Positions 27,648 to 39,153 of a DNA stretch of 64,000 nt are shown here, one piece after another (position 1 is the first letter of the stretch; every line of letters begins with the position of its first letter). Source of the stretch: Oceanithermus desulfurans. Lineage in GTDB: Bacteria; Deinococcota; Deinococci; Deinococcales; Marinithermaceae. Location: the NCBI RefSeq assembly GCF_014201675.1, contig NZ_JACHEZ010000001.1:248001-312000 (forward strand). Direction: 5' to 3'. The notes under the pieces were generated by a model that did not search any database, had not been told where the DNA came from, and saw only the letters and a program-made list of their open reading frames with translations. A program made the position numbers and the translations under genes.

Positions 27648-28112
27648 ATGAAGCTGAACCGTGGTGCCCTGCTCAAGGCCGTCGAACAACCCCACTACCG
27701 CGAAGGGATCCCCGAGTTTCGCTCGGGCGACACCGTGCGCGTGACCTACCGCGTCGTCGAGGGCAAGCGCGAGCGCCTGCAGGCCTTCGAGGGCGTCGTC
27801 ATCAAGATCCACCGCAACGGCCTCAACTCCACCTTCACCGTGCGCAAGGTTTCCTACGGCGAGGGCGTGGAGCGCATCTTCCCCTTTCACTCGCCGCTGA
27901 TCGACAAGGTCGAGGTCGTGAGCTACGGCAAGGTGCGGCAGGCCCGCCCCTACTACCTGCGCGAACTGCGCGGCAAGGCGGCCCGCATCAAGCCCGACCG
28001 CAAGCGCACCCAGAAGGCCGCCGAGGCCTACGCCGAGGCCAAGGCCGCGAAGGGCAAGAAGAAAAAGAAGGCCAAGAAGAAGGCCGAGCCCCAGACCTCC
28101 GAAGAAGCCTGA
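27648..28112 (+). CDS. rplS: 50S ribosomal protein L19
   Basis: 154 aa. The L19 core is clear: [56 protein letters not shown] and [20 protein letters not shown] ~35-residue Lys/Ala-rich tail ([14 protein letters not shown]) extends it, as in Thermus L19. GAAAGGAG upstream fixes the ATG at 27648; an in-frame start 14 codons earlier would lie inside the leader hairpin. Confidence 0.97.
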   Translation: MKLNRGALLKAVEQPHYREGIPEFRSGDTVRVTYRVVEGKRERLQAFEGVVIKIHRNGLNSTFTVRKVSYGEGVERIFPFHSPLIDKVEVVSYGKVRQARPYYLRELRGKAARIKPDRKRTQKAAEAYAEAKAAKGKKKKKAKKKAEPQTSEEA

Positions 28113-28132
28113 CCCGCGTTCGCAGACGTTCG

Positions 28133-28157
28133 CCCCGCGCCGCCGCGCGGGGTTTTT
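28133..28157 (+). terminator. Intrinsic terminator of rplS
   Basis: CCCCGCGC (28133-28140), loop CGCC, GCGCGGGG (28145-28152) and TTTTT: the most canonical intrinsic terminator in the window. Confidence 0.88.
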
Positions 28158-28184
28158 CCTACAATGAGGGCAGAGGAGGGCACC

Positions 28185-28598
28185 ATGGGCAAGATGATCC
28201 TGGTACCGACGGACGGCAGCCCCTGCGCGGAGAAGGCCGTCGAGTTCGCGATTCGCGAGGCCGCCGCCCTGGGCGCGGGTCTGGCCTTCCTGCACGTGCT
28301 CTACAGCCCCAGCACCCTCGTTCCCACGCCCGAGCTTTCCGAAGAGGAGGACGAGGTGCTAAAGGAGGCCGTAAAGAAGGCCGAGGCGGCGGGCCTGTTC
28401 GCCAAGGGGTTGCTGGTGCGGGGTGAGCACCCCGTCGAGGCCATCGTCTCGGAGGCGGAAACCGGGTACGACCGCATCGTGATGGGCCGCCAGGGCGGCG
28501 GCATGCTGCGGCGGCTGCTGCTGGGCTCCACCACCGCCGGCGTGGTGCAGCTGGCCAGGGTTCCGGTGCTGGTGGTGCCCTGCGATCATGAGGGTTAG
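28185..28598 (+). CDS. Universal stress protein (UspA family)
   Basis: 137 aa alpha/beta protein beginning MGKMILVPTDGSPCAEKAVEFA. The ATP-binding USP motif G-x2-G-x9-G-S/T is present near the C-terminus (MGRQGGGMLRRLLLGSTTAG), so it is probably an ATP-binding type. An AGGAGGGC SD supports this ATG. TACAAT (28160-28165) right after the rplS terminator may be its -10 box. Role in stress tolerance is inferred from family only. Confidence 0.9.
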   Translation: MGKMILVPTDGSPCAEKAVEFAIREAAALGAGLAFLHVLYSPSTLVPTPELSEEEDEVLKEAVKKAEAAGLFAKGLLVRGEHPVEAIVSEAETGYDRIVMGRQGGGMLRRLLLGSTTAGVVQLARVPVLVVPCDHEG

Positions 28599-28796
28599 CG
28601 AACTCAACTTGCATGCGCGTGCGGTTGCTAACGCTCGCTTGCCAAGCCTCTGCGGTTTACTTTTTTGAAGGGGGAGAGGTCGGCGCTTTCGTCTTCCCAG
28701 CGCTCCCGTTCTTCTTTTCTTCCGGGGCAAGTTTTCGCCGCACCGTGCAAACCGTCGTTTTGTACCAGTAATACGACCGGCTCCGAGTTGCGTTGC
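28599..28796. other. Gene-poor spacer, first part
   Basis: This ~200-nt stretch is part of an 818-nt gap between the USP gene and carB. It has lower GC, short T runs and no start with an SD or coding-like codon use. I see no RNA gene, hairpin or promoter worth calling. Confidence 0.5.
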
Positions 28797-28912
28797 GTCA
28801 CCCCCCGCGACCCGCCTGCGCGAGGAGAGGAGCTGTTTACGCCATGGCGGGGAAGGCGGGGGTCTTGCGGGCTGGACCAAGATGCCCGCCTTCGTGGGCA
28901 TGACGGGGTTGG
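28797..28912. repeat. 116-nt direct repeat, copy 1
   Basis: The last 72 nt (28841-28912) match 29135-29206 at 68 of 72 positions; the first ~44 nt are related but more diverged. It contains an imperfect palindrome GCCCGCCTTCGxGGGC. The style recalls widespread intergenic repeats with GCGGGCAT/CTTGGTCCAGCCC cores. Confidence 0.75.
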
Positions 28913-29090
28913 AGCGCGTGACGGAGGGGGCGGTACGGGAACCCAAACCCTTCGCCTTGCTTGCGGTATGTCGCCTCGGCCAACCCCGGTGCAACCGGGG
29001 GAGTTGCTTGCATCCGATAACGAACTTCTGAAGACCGTATGACCTATCCCAAAGGTGGAGAAGGCGGTGGAAGCAGGAGCACCGGCCATC

Positions 29091-29206
29091 GTCACCCACA
29101 CGACCCGTTCAGGCGAAGGCAGAGGCCCGTCCACGCCATGGCGGGGAAGGCGGGAGTCCTGCGGGCTGGACCAAGATGCCCGCCTTCGCGGGCGTGACGG
29201 GGTTGG
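29091..29206. repeat. 116-nt direct repeat, copy 2
   Basis: Same orientation and length as the copy at 28797-28912, 294 nt downstream. Four substitutions in the last 72 nt (G/A, T/C, T/C, A/G), all transitions. The remaining spacer 29207-29416 contains a G9 run and nothing else recognisable. Confidence 0.75.
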
Positions 29207-29416
29207 CGGGCGGGGGGGGCAAGCGAAGCGGGGTTTCGCGGGCGCCGACGCGATTCGCCTAGGTAGAACCCGACGGTCGTACGCCCTTTTTCCGCTTGGG
29301 GCCCGCGTTTTCGCTGGTGAACGGTGACCGGTTCTTTCAGCTTGGGGCAAGAACCGTTGAGCAACGCGCCGGGTGCTGGTCACGCCGAAGCCCGCTGGTT
29401 CCGCGGCCGGTACCGC

Positions 29417-32491
<3,075 letters not shown>

Positions 32492-32520
32492 AGTAAACCG
32501 CGCCTCCCGGCGCTCCCAAC

Positions 32521-32549
32521 ATCGTAATGGATAATTATGCGACCGACAA
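32521..32549 (-). promoter_or_regulatory. carB promoter
   Basis: On the minus strand TTGTCG (32544-32549), a 17-nt spacer and TACGAT (32521-32526) precede carB by about 30 nt. The rest of the carB-dnaJ gap holds a CCTACAACCC-type low-complexity run. Confidence 0.65.
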
Positions 32550-32616
32550 GCGGCCAGTCGTCTCGGCGTCGGTTACGTGCAGGTCCTACATCTACCTCCT
32601 ACAACCCACCTCCCGC

Positions 32617-33696
32617 TTACTTGAATATCTTCTTCCGCACCTTCTCCCACCAACCCTCGGCCGGCACCTCCTCGCCCACCTCCTCGGCGTAGGCGCGCAG
32701 CAGCTCGCGGGCGCGGGGGGAGAGCTTCTTGGGGACTTCGAGTTCCACGACGACGCGCAGGTGTCCGGGTCGGCCGCCGCGGGGGTCGGGCAGGCCCTTG
32801 CCTTCCAGCTCGAAGACGGCGCCGTGTTCGGTGCCCGGGGGAATGTCGAGCGGCACCGCGCCGTCGAGCGTGGGCACGTTCACCTGGCTGCCCAGTGCTG
32901 CCTGGGCGAGGCCCAGCTTGAGGGTATGGATCAGGTGCTTGCCCTCGCGCCTGAGCTCGGGGTGGGGCCGGATGCGTACGCGCACATAGAGGTCGCCCGC
33001 ACCGCCCGCGGCCTGGTTGCCGGCGCCGGGTACGCGCAGCAGGTCGTCCTCGTCCATGCCGGCGGGGATGGTGACCCGGATGCGCTCCTGCTTTTCCAGG
33101 CGTCCGCGGCCGCCGCAGGTGGGGCAGGTCTCGCTGAGCAGGTAGCCGCGGCCGCGGCAGTGGGGGCAGGCCGACTCGGTAACGAACTGGCCGAAGAGGC
33201 TTTGCTGCACCTGCCGCACCCGGCCGGCGCCGCCGCAGGTGGGGCAGGGTTGCTGCTCGCCGCCCGCGCCGCCGCAGGCCTCGCAGAGCACCAGCCGGCG
33301 GTAGCGGACCTCCACCTCGTCCCCCTTGGCCGCCTGTTCCAGGGTGACCTCGACCACCGCCTCCAGATCCTCGCCGCGGCGGGGGCCGCGGCTCCGGGCC
33401 CCGCCGACGTTGAAGCCGAACATCTGGCCCAAGAGGTCGAAGAGGTCGCCCACCCCCGGGTCGGCCGGGTGGGCCTGGCGCGGGTCGGCGGTTCCGAAGC
33501 GGTCGTAGCGGGCCCGCTGCTCGGGGTCGGAGAGCACCGCGTAGGCCTCGTTGATCTCCTTGAAACGTTCTTCGGCGCCGGGATCGCCGGGGTTCTTGTC
33601 GGGGTGGTACTTGAGCGCCAGCTTGCGGTAGGCCTTCTTGATCTCCTCCTGGCTGGCGTCTCGGGATACGCCCAGAACGGCGTAGTAATCCTTCAT
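32617..33696 (-). CDS. dnaJ: Chaperone DnaJ
   Basis: Hsp40 co-chaperone of DnaK, 359 aa. J domain [37 protein letters not shown] has HPD near residue 31-33. A Gly/Phe-poor linker follows, then four CxxCxGxG-type zinc motifs ([32 protein letters not shown], about 150-210) and the C-terminal peptide-binding domains. The ATG gives the standard J-domain start; only a weak TAGG lies upstream. It stands alone, without dnaK or grpE nearby. Confidence 0.95.
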   Translation of the reverse strand: MKDYYAVLGVSRDASQEEIKKAYRKLALKYHPDKNPGDPGAEERFKEINEAYAVLSDPEQRARYDRFGTADPRQAHPADPGVGDLFDLLGQMFGFNVGGARSRGPRRGEDLEAVVEVTLEQAAKGDEVEVRYRRLVLCEACGGAGGEQQPCPTCGGAGRVRQVQQSLFGQFVTESACPHCRGRGYLLSETCPTCGGRGRLEKQERIRVTIPAGMDEDDLLRVPGAGNQAAGGAGDLYVRVRIRPHPELRREGKHLIHTLKLGLAQAALGSQVNVPTLDGAVPLDIPPGTEHGAVFELEGKGLPDPRGGRPGHLRVVVELEVPKKLSPRARELLRAYAEEVGEEVPAEGWWEKVRKKIFK

Positions 33697-33959
33697 CCTA
33701 TTTACGTTAACGAGGCGGCGGGGAAAAGGCAAGGAAGGCGGCCGTTCGTGCTGCGTGGCGCCAAGCGCGTAGTGCGCAGCGTTTAGCACGCGGCAGCGGC
33801 ATGGCCTGTAGCCTACGGCTTTTGGCCTGTGGCTTGTGGGAACACCTTGACCTGTCTTCGGCACCAAGTCGAACGAGATTGGCTTCTCCTGTAAGGCCAA
33901 CCTCTCCGCCGGTCGCCTCCGGATCGCCTGCAGGACTGCGGCTTCGCTCCCGGCATGGA

Positions 33960-33997
33960 CCCCGGATCTCGGCCACCTTCGGTTGCCTCGTCCGGGG
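33960..33997. repeat. REP-like palindrome
   Basis: CCCCGGA (33960-33966) and TCCGGGG (33991-33997) bracket a 24-nt centre in a CATGGACCCCGGATC context, a pattern common in dispersed bacterial intergenic repeats. Only one copy is seen in this window. Confidence 0.4.
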
Positions 33998-34205
33998 AAA
34001 CGGGAAAGCGGGAGGTGGGGTACAGGAGGCTGGCCCTGTTCGAAAAGCCCGTTGACGAGGTCGTGGGCGGTACGCCGGATGCGAGACTTAACTTCTTCGC
34101 CTTCCACCCCCTCCAACCCACGTCCCGGCGAAGCCGACCAACCGGGCCCGCGTCGCGTCCAGAAATCTGTGGTTTGCTCGCGGCCATAACAAACCTCCCT
34201 TCCCT

Positions 34206-34226
34206 GGGGGAGGGTCGGGGTGGGGG
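34206..34226 (+). other. Potential G-quadruplex
   Basis: Four G runs (5, 3, 4 and 5 G) separated by 1-2 nt loops fit a tight quadruplex pattern. It lies about 85 nt before the thrS promoter region. Confidence 0.5.
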
Positions 34227-34310
34227 TGGTTGACGCAACTCGAGCCAATAGATGGTCGCCGGTGCAGGACCGGCCCACGTCCTGCCCCCTGCAACCCGCT
34301 TCCCGTTACG

Positions 34311-34340
34311 TTGACGCCGCGCATGCGGCGGCGGTAGCAT
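34311..34340 (+). promoter_or_regulatory. thrS promoter
   Basis: TTGACG (34311-34316), an 18-nt spacer, TAGCAT (34335-34340). The predicted start, about 34347, is within a few nt of the leader-peptide ATG. Confidence 0.65.
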
Positions 34341-34349
34341 GAGCCCAAC

Positions 34350-34379
34350 ATGGCGCCGTTTGTGACCACTACGCGCTGA
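34350..34379 (+). CDS. thrS leader peptide (MAPFVTTTR)
   Basis: A nine-codon frame, ATG to TGA, reads MAPFVTTTR, with three successive Thr codons ACC-ACT-ACG (34365-34373). It starts almost at the predicted transcription start and ends one base before a stem-loop that precedes a terminator-like hairpin in front of thrS. This is the classical layout of ribosome-mediated attenuation: stalling at Thr codons when Thr-tRNA is scarce would change leader folding and let transcription into thrS. It is too short to be found by gene callers. No expression evidence is available here. Confidence 0.7.
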   Translation: MAPFVTTTR

Positions 34380-34430
34380 GGGAGCGGCGAGCCCCGCTCC
34401 CGGGCCCGCATGGATGCGGGCCGTTCTTTT
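34380..34430 (+). terminator. thrS attenuator: two hairpins and a U-rich tail
   Basis: Hairpin A pairs GGGAGCGG (34380-34387) with CCGCTCCC (34394-34401). Hairpin B pairs GGCCCGCA (34403-34410) with TGCGGGCC (34415-34422), loop TGGA, followed by GTTCTTTT. CCCGC of hairpin A (34393-34397) can also pair with GCGGG of hairpin B (34416-34420), giving an alternative fold that would break the terminator. A ribosome stalled on the Thr codons would cover the 5' arm of hairpin A. Confidence 0.7.
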
Positions 34431-34439
34431 GGAGGAGTC

Positions 34440-36389
34440 ATGAAGATTCGCCTGCCGGACGGAAAAGAGATCGAGCTTCCCGAGGGGAGCACGGCCAGGG
34501 ACGTGGCCGAGAAGATCAGCCGCAGCCTGGCCAAGGAGGCCGTGGGCGCGATCGTGAACGGCGAGGTCTACGACCTCTTCAAACCCCTACCCGAAGGGGC
34601 CGAGGTGCGCATCCTCACCCGTAAGGACCCCGAGTACCAGCTGCTCTTCCGCCACACCCTGGCCCACGTGATGGCCCAGGCCGTCAAGGAGTTCTTTGCC
34701 AAGAAGGGCTACGACCCCGAGGAGGTCAAGCTGGGCATCGGGCCGGTGATCGAAAACGGCTTCTACTACGACATCGACGCGCCCGAACCCATCTCGGACG
34801 CCGACCTGCCCGAGATCGAAAAGCTGATGCAGCGGATCATCAAGCGGAACCTGCCGCTGCGCCGCTACGTGCTCGAGCGCGAGGAGGCCCTGGCCCGCTA
34901 CCGCGGCAAGGACCCCTACAAGACCGAGCTGATCGAGGACCTGCCCGAGGGCGAGGAGATCAGCTTTTACGAGCAGGAGGGGTTCACCGACCTCTGCCGC
35001 GGGCCCCACGTGCCCAGCACCGGCAAGATCCCGCCCCACTTCAAGCTGACCCACGTGGCCGGCGCTTACTGGCGCGGTGACGAGTCGCGGCCGATGCTGC
35101 AGCGCATCTACGGCGTGGCCTTCCGCACCAAGGAGGAGCTGGAGCACTACCTCTGGCAGCTGGAGGAGGCCAAGAAGCGCGACCACCGGCGACTGGGCAG
35201 GCAGCTCGAGCTCTTCCACATCGATCCCATGGTGGGCAAGGGGCTGGTCCTCTGGCTGCCCAAGGGCAACGTGCTGCGCGAAGAGCTGATCGCCTTCATG
35301 CGCGAGGAGCAGGTCAAACGGGGCTACCAGCTCGTCACCACCCCCCACATCGGCAGCCTCGAGCTCTACAAGACGAGCGGCCACTACCCCTACTACGCCG
35401 AGAGCCAGTTCCCGCCGATGGAGCTCGAAGACGGCGAGGCCTACCTGCTCAAGCCCATGAACTGCCCCCACCACGTGCGCATCTACGCCATGCGGCCGCG
35501 CAGCTACCGCGAGCTGCCGCTGCGCCTCGCCGAGTTCGGCACCGTCTACCGCTTCGAGCAGTCGGGCGAGCTGCACGGCCTCACCCGGGTGCGCGGCTTC
35601 ACCCAGGACGACGCCCACATCTTCTGCTCCCCCGAGCAGGTGAAGGAGGAGTTTTTGGGGGTGCTCGACCTGACCCTCAAGGTCTTCGGCACCCTGGGGA
35701 TGGGCGACTTCCGGGTGCGCATCGGGGTGCGCGACCCCGAGTCGGACAAGTACGTGGGCGACGCCGAGCACTGGGCCGTCGCCGAGCGGCAGATCCAGGA
35801 GGCCTGCGACGAGGCGGGGCTCGACTACACGATCGAGGAGGGCGACGCCGCCTTCTACGGTCCCAAGCTCGACTTCGTCGTCAAGGACGTGCTGGGGCGC
35901 GAGTGGCAGCTGGGTACGATCCAGGTGGACTACAACCTTCCCGAGCGCTTCGACATCAGCTACAAGGGGCCGGACGGCGAGCCCCACCGCCCGGTGATGA
36001 TCCACCGCGCCCCCTTCGGCAGCCTGGAGCGGTTCATTGGCATCCTCATCGAGCACTTCGCCGGCGAGTTCCCGCTGTGGTTGGCGCCGGTGCAGGTCGT
36101 GGTCGTGCCCATCACCGACCGCCACCACGACTACGCCCGCAAGGTCCGGGCCGAGCTCGAGGCCGCCGGGCTGCGCGTGGAGGTGGACGACCGCCCCGAG
36201 CGCATGAACGCCAAGATCCGCGACGCCGAGACCCAGAAGGTGCCGGTGATCCTGGTGGTCGGCGACAAGGAGCAGGAGGAGGGCACCGTGGCCGTGCGCG
36301 ACCGCCGCAGCGGCGAGCGGGCGACCCGGCCGCTCGCCGAGGTGGTGCAGGACCTGGCCGAACGGGTGCGCACCCGCGCGCGGGAGTAA
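34440..36389 (+). CDS. thrS: Threonyl-tRNA synthetase
   Basis: 649 aa class II synthetase with the full bacterial layout. A TGS domain ([24 protein letters not shown]) is followed by the editing domain with [11 protein letters not shown] (HxxxH, about 74-84). The catalytic core has KPMNCPHHV (zinc Cys, about 341), motif 2 [32 protein letters not shown] region and [11 protein letters not shown] (motif 3, about 523). An anticodon-binding domain ends it. GGAGGA precedes the ATG at 34440; the in-frame ATG at 34410 lies inside hairpin B and is unlikely. Confidence 0.97.
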   Translation: [649 protein letters not shown]

Positions 36390-36392
36390 ACT
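36387..36392 (+). promoter_or_regulatory. -10 box of the PaaX-like gene
   Basis: TAAACT overlaps the thrS stop codon and ends 7 nt before the ATG at 36400, suggesting a leaderless transcript independent of thrS. Confidence 0.5.
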
Positions 36393-36399
36393 GGATCCC

Positions 36400-37182
36400 A
36401 TGCGGGCCAGGTCCACCCTCTTCACGCTGTACACCGAACTGGTCTACCCCGACGACACCGTCTGGATCGGTCAGCTGGTCCACTGGATGGAGCGGCTCGG
36501 TTTCAGCGAGCCCGCGGTGCGCGCCGCCGTTTCCCGTTCCGCGGCGCGCGGCTGGGTGATTCCCGAGCGCAAGGGGCGGCGCGCCTACTACCGGCTCAGC
36601 CCCCGCGTCTACTGGCAGGTCCGGCAGGTGCGCCGGCGCCTTTGCGAGATGCACGACGCGGTCTGGGACGGCTACTGGCGCATCCTCGTCTACGCCGTCC
36701 CCGAGGGGCTGCGCAGCCAGCGCGACAAGTTCCGCAACGAACTGGTCCTCCTGGGCTACGGCACCCCCGCCGCGGGGGTCTGGGTGAGCCCCACGGCCGA
36801 CCTGGAGGCGACCCGGGAGCTGGTGGGCTACTACGGCCTCGAGCCTTACGTCGAGTTCTTCCGCGCCGAGCGCGTGGGCGCGCAGCCGGAGCCGCGGCTG
36901 GTGGAGCGGGCCTTCCACCTGGAGGAGGCCGCCGAGCGCTACCGCGCCCTGAACGCGCGCATGGACGCCCTCCCCGCCGAGCCGGCGCCCGAGGAAGCCT
37001 TCGTGAGCCTCGTGCGGCTGGTGCACGAGGCGCGCAAGGTGCTCTTCTTCGACCCCGGTCTGCCCCCCGAGCTCGCGCCCGCGGGCTTCGACGGCCGGCG
37101 CAGCCTGGAGCGCTTCGCGCAGGTGCGCAAGCGGCTGCGGGCGGCGGCGGAGCCCATCCTCGCGGAGGCGGCGGTCACCTGA
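36400..37182 (+). CDS. PaaX family transcriptional regulator
   Basis: 260 aa. The N-terminal winged helix reads RARSTLFTLYTELVYPDDTVWIGQLVHWM...VRAAVSRSAARGWVIPERKGRRAYYRLS, the PaaX signature. The central ferredoxin-like domain begins DGYWRILVYAVPEGLRSQRDKFRNELVLLGYG, and a C-terminal helical PaaX domain follows. PaaX represses phenylacetate degradation genes in E. coli and Thermus-type bacteria and responds to phenylacetyl-CoA. No paa genes are in the window, so its target here is unknown. Confidence 0.88.
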   Translation: MRARSTLFTLYTELVYPDDTVWIGQLVHWMERLGFSEPAVRAAVSRSAARGWVIPERKGRRAYYRLSPRVYWQVRQVRRRLCEMHDAVWDGYWRILVYAVPEGLRSQRDKFRNELVLLGYGTPAAGVWVSPTADLEATRELVGYYGLEPYVEFFRAERVGAQPEPRLVERAFHLEEAAERYRALNARMDALPAEPAPEEAFVSLVRLVHEARKVLFFDPGLPPELAPAGFDGRRSLERFAQVRKRLRAAAEPILAEAAVT

Positions 37183-37197
37183 GCGCAAGCGGTGCGC

Positions 37198-37203
37198 TAT
37201 CCT
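37198..37203 (+). promoter_or_regulatory. -10 box of the 37.2 kb lipoprotein
   Basis: TATCCT, 6 nt before the ATG at 37210. Confidence 0.55.
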
Positions 37204-37209
37204 GAAGGT

Positions 37210-37758
37210 ATGAAAACACTCGGAAGGCTCGTGGCCAGCCTGGGTTTGCTCGTGTTGCTCAACGCCTGCCTGCCGGTGGCGACGCTCGAGACCGCCGAGC
37301 CGGTGAACGGGCAGCAGTTCACCGCCGGTCTGACCGGCGTGGTGGCCGTGAGTTCGGACGCCCCCGTGGGCGGCCTCCCGTACCTGGCCTACCGTTGGGG
37401 GAACGGCGAGACCGAGTTCAGCGTCTCGACCCAGATCGGGATTCGCGGCGGGGTCAAGCAAAAGGTGGCGGACCGCTTCAGCATCGCCGCCGGGCTTACG
37501 GTTCCCTGGGCCGTCTTCAGCACTTCGGGCGGGTCGGGCCTGCCCTTCACCGTCGATGCCGAGGCCCTCTTCCAGGCGACCGACGAGCTTACCGTGATCG
37601 GCCGGGGGATGTACGCCGCGGTGAGCGACTTCGGCGGCGCCTGGCTGGGCGGGGCGAGCGTAGTCTACCGCCAGGACCGCTGGCTCTTCGAGGGCGGTTT
37701 CCTGATGTCCAGCGAAGGGAACCCGATCCTCAGCGTTTCCGCGGGTTACCGCTTCTGA
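37210..37758 (+). CDS. Predicted lipoprotein, small beta-barrel-like
   Basis: 182 aa. Signal peptide with lipobox (GLLVLLNACLPVAT, Cys about residue 20). The rest alternates Gly and aromatic residues in beta strands (YLAYRWGNGETEFSVSTQIGIRGGVKQKV, FSIAAGLTVPWAVF) and ends SVSAGYRF with a C-terminal Phe, a feature of outer-membrane barrels. A lipid-anchored barrel-like outer-membrane protein is plausible, but I recognise no family. It converges on rarA with a 4-nt gap. Confidence 0.65.
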   Translation: MKTLGRLVASLGLLVLLNACLPVATLETAEPVNGQQFTAGLTGVVAVSSDAPVGGLPYLAYRWGNGETEFSVSTQIGIRGGVKQKVADRFSIAAGLTVPWAVFSTSGGSGLPFTVDAEALFQATDELTVIGRGMYAAVSDFGGAWLGGASVVYRQDRWLFEGGFLMSSEGNPILSVSAGYRF

Positions 37759-37762
37759 GCCC

Positions 37763-39070
37763 TCAACGGGCGGGGTCCGAAGGGTCCTTGCGCCGGGCGG
37801 CGCTGAAGCGCTGGCGCAGCTCGCGGTAGCGCTCGGCCACCTTGCGTTCCCAGCCCTCACCGCGGGGGTCGAAGAAGCGCATGGGCTCGAGCGGCTCGGG
37901 CAGGTAGGCCTGGGCAAAGCTCGCCTCGGGGTCGTCGTGGTAGTAGGCGTAGCCCTTGCTGTAGCCCAGTTCCTTCATCAGCTTGGTGGGGGCGTTGCGC
38001 AGGTGCAGCGGCACCTCGGCGTCGGGGTGGGTCTCCACCGCGCGGCGCGCGGCCGCGAAGGCGCGGTAGACCGAGTTCGACTTGGGCGCGAGCGCCAGGT
38101 AGACCGTGGCCTGGGCGAGCGCCAGCTCGCCCTCGGGGCTGCCCAGCAGCTGGTAGGCCTCGACCGCCGCCAGGGCCTGCCTGAGCGCCCCGGGGTCGGC
38201 CAGGCCCACGTCCTCGCTGGCCATCCGCACCAGCCGGCGGCCCACGTAGAGCGGGTCCACCCCGCCGGCGAGCATCCGCGCCAGGTAGTAGAGCGCGGCG
38301 TCCACGTGCGAGCCGCGCACGCTCTTGTGCAGGGCGCTGATCAGGTCGTAGAAGGCCTCGCCGCCCTTGTCGAAGACGGGCTGGCCCGCCCCGAGCGCCT
38401 CGCGGGCGGCGTCGAGGGTGACGCGCCCGCCGCCCAGCTCGGCGGCCAGCTCGAGCGCGTTCAGCGCCCGCCGCGCGTCGCCCATGGCGGCGGCGGCGAT
38501 GAGGCGCAGCGCCTCCTCCTCGGCTTCGGCTTCGGGCAGGCCTTCGGAGCTGATCAGGGCGCGCTCGAGCACCCGCATCAGGTCGTCCTCACCCAGCGCC
38601 TTCAGCACGTAGACCCGCGCCCGCGAGCGCAGCGCCGGGTTCACCTCGAACGAGGGGTTCTCGGTCGTCGCCCCGATCAGGGTCAGCAGCCCCGACTCCA
38701 CGTGGGGCAGAAGCGCGTCCTGCTGGGCCTTGTTGAAACGGTGCACCTCGTCGAGGAAGAGCACCGTCGGCTGCCCCGCGCTCACGGCCTCCTGCGCCTG
38801 CTTGACGGCCTCGCGCACCTCCTTCACCCCGGCGCTCACCGCGCTCATGGCGATGAAGCGGGCGTCGACCCCGCTGGCGAGGATGCGTGCCAGCGTCGTC
38901 TTGCCGGTGCCCGGCGGCCCCCAGAAGATCATCGAGGCCAGCCGGCCGTTTTCGAGCATGACCCGCAGGGGCTTGCCCGGGCCCGTCAGGTGTTCCTGAC
39001 CCACCACCTCGTCGAGCGTTCGCGGGCGCAGCCGTTCGGCCAGGGGGGCGCGGGGGGTGAAGAGGCTCAT
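37763..39070 (-). CDS. rarA: Replication-associated recombination protein RarA (MgsA)
   Basis: AAA+ ATPase related to clamp-loader subunits, acting at stalled replication forks. 435 aa. [22 protein letters not shown] opens the protein, Walker A is [14 protein letters not shown] (about 50-63), Walker B is [20 protein letters not shown], sensor 1 is [18 protein letters not shown]-terminal tetramerisation domain with [13 protein letters not shown] follows. All are diagnostic of RarA/WRNIP1. TAGACT lies 7 nt before the ATG. Confidence 0.96.
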   Translation of the reverse strand: MSLFTPRAPLAERLRPRTLDEVVGQEHLTGPGKPLRVMLENGRLASMIFWGPPGTGKTTLARILASGVDARFIAMSAVSAGVKEVREAVKQAQEAVSAGQPTVLFLDEVHRFNKAQQDALLPHVESGLLTLIGATTENPSFEVNPALRSRARVYVLKALGEDDLMRVLERALISSEGLPEAEAEEEALRLIAAAAMGDARRALNALELAAELGGGRVTLDAAREALGAGQPVFDKGGEAFYDLISALHKSVRGSHVDAALYYLARMLAGGVDPLYVGRRLVRMASEDVGLADPGALRQALAAVEAYQLLGSPEGELALAQATVYLALAPKSNSVYRAFAAARRAVETHPDAEVPLHLRNAPTKLMKELGYSKGYAYYHDDPEASFAQAYLPEPLEPMRFFDPRGEGWERKVAERYRELRQRFSAARRKDPSDPAR

Positions 39071-39077
39071 CGCCCCC

Positions 39078-39083
39078 AGTCTA
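39078..39083 (-). promoter_or_regulatory. -10 box of rarA
   Basis: TAGACT on the minus strand, 7 nt from the rarA ATG, with no SD between. Confidence 0.5.
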
Positions 39084-39141
39084 CCACGGATTACGTAAAT
39101 AACATAATCCAGTCGGGTACATTCGCCATCGCTGGAGCTGC

Positions 39142-39147
39142 TATGGT
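39142..39147 (+). promoter_or_regulatory. -10 box of the 39.2 kb small exported protein
   Basis: TATGGT, 6 nt before the ATG at 39154. Confidence 0.45.
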
Positions 39148-39153
39148 GGCCCC

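Larger units (their letters stand above)
33697..34310. other. Gene-poor spacer between dnaJ and thrS
   Basis: About 610 nt without a supportable gene. Open frames exist on both strands but have no SD, and their composition is not codon-like. It contains a GGCCTGTGGCTTGT run (33823-33837, shared with the valS leader), a REP-like palindrome (33960-33997), CCTCCAACCC/CCTGCAACCC low-complexity runs (about 34108 and 34285) and a G-rich run at 34206-34226. It looks like a sink for small intergenic repeats. Confidence 0.55.

Noticed and set aside
28797-29206. Two similar units considered as a short CRISPR array
   Set aside because: Units are 116 nt, only two, diverged at one end and separated by ~180 nt; no cas genes are present.
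34029-34100. Fragment on the minus strand that resembled a degraded helical protein ([15 protein letters not shown])
   Set aside because: Too short and broken by frame changes; I could not tie it to a family.
33813-34278. Open frames upstream of dnaJ as an N-terminal extension or a separate gene
   Set aside because: The J domain begins exactly at 33696; upstream residues are unlike any protein and the DNA is repeat-rich.
34340-34440. T-box for thrS
   Set aside because: No GGTGGTACC core or stem I landmarks; the Thr-rich leader peptide explains the region better.
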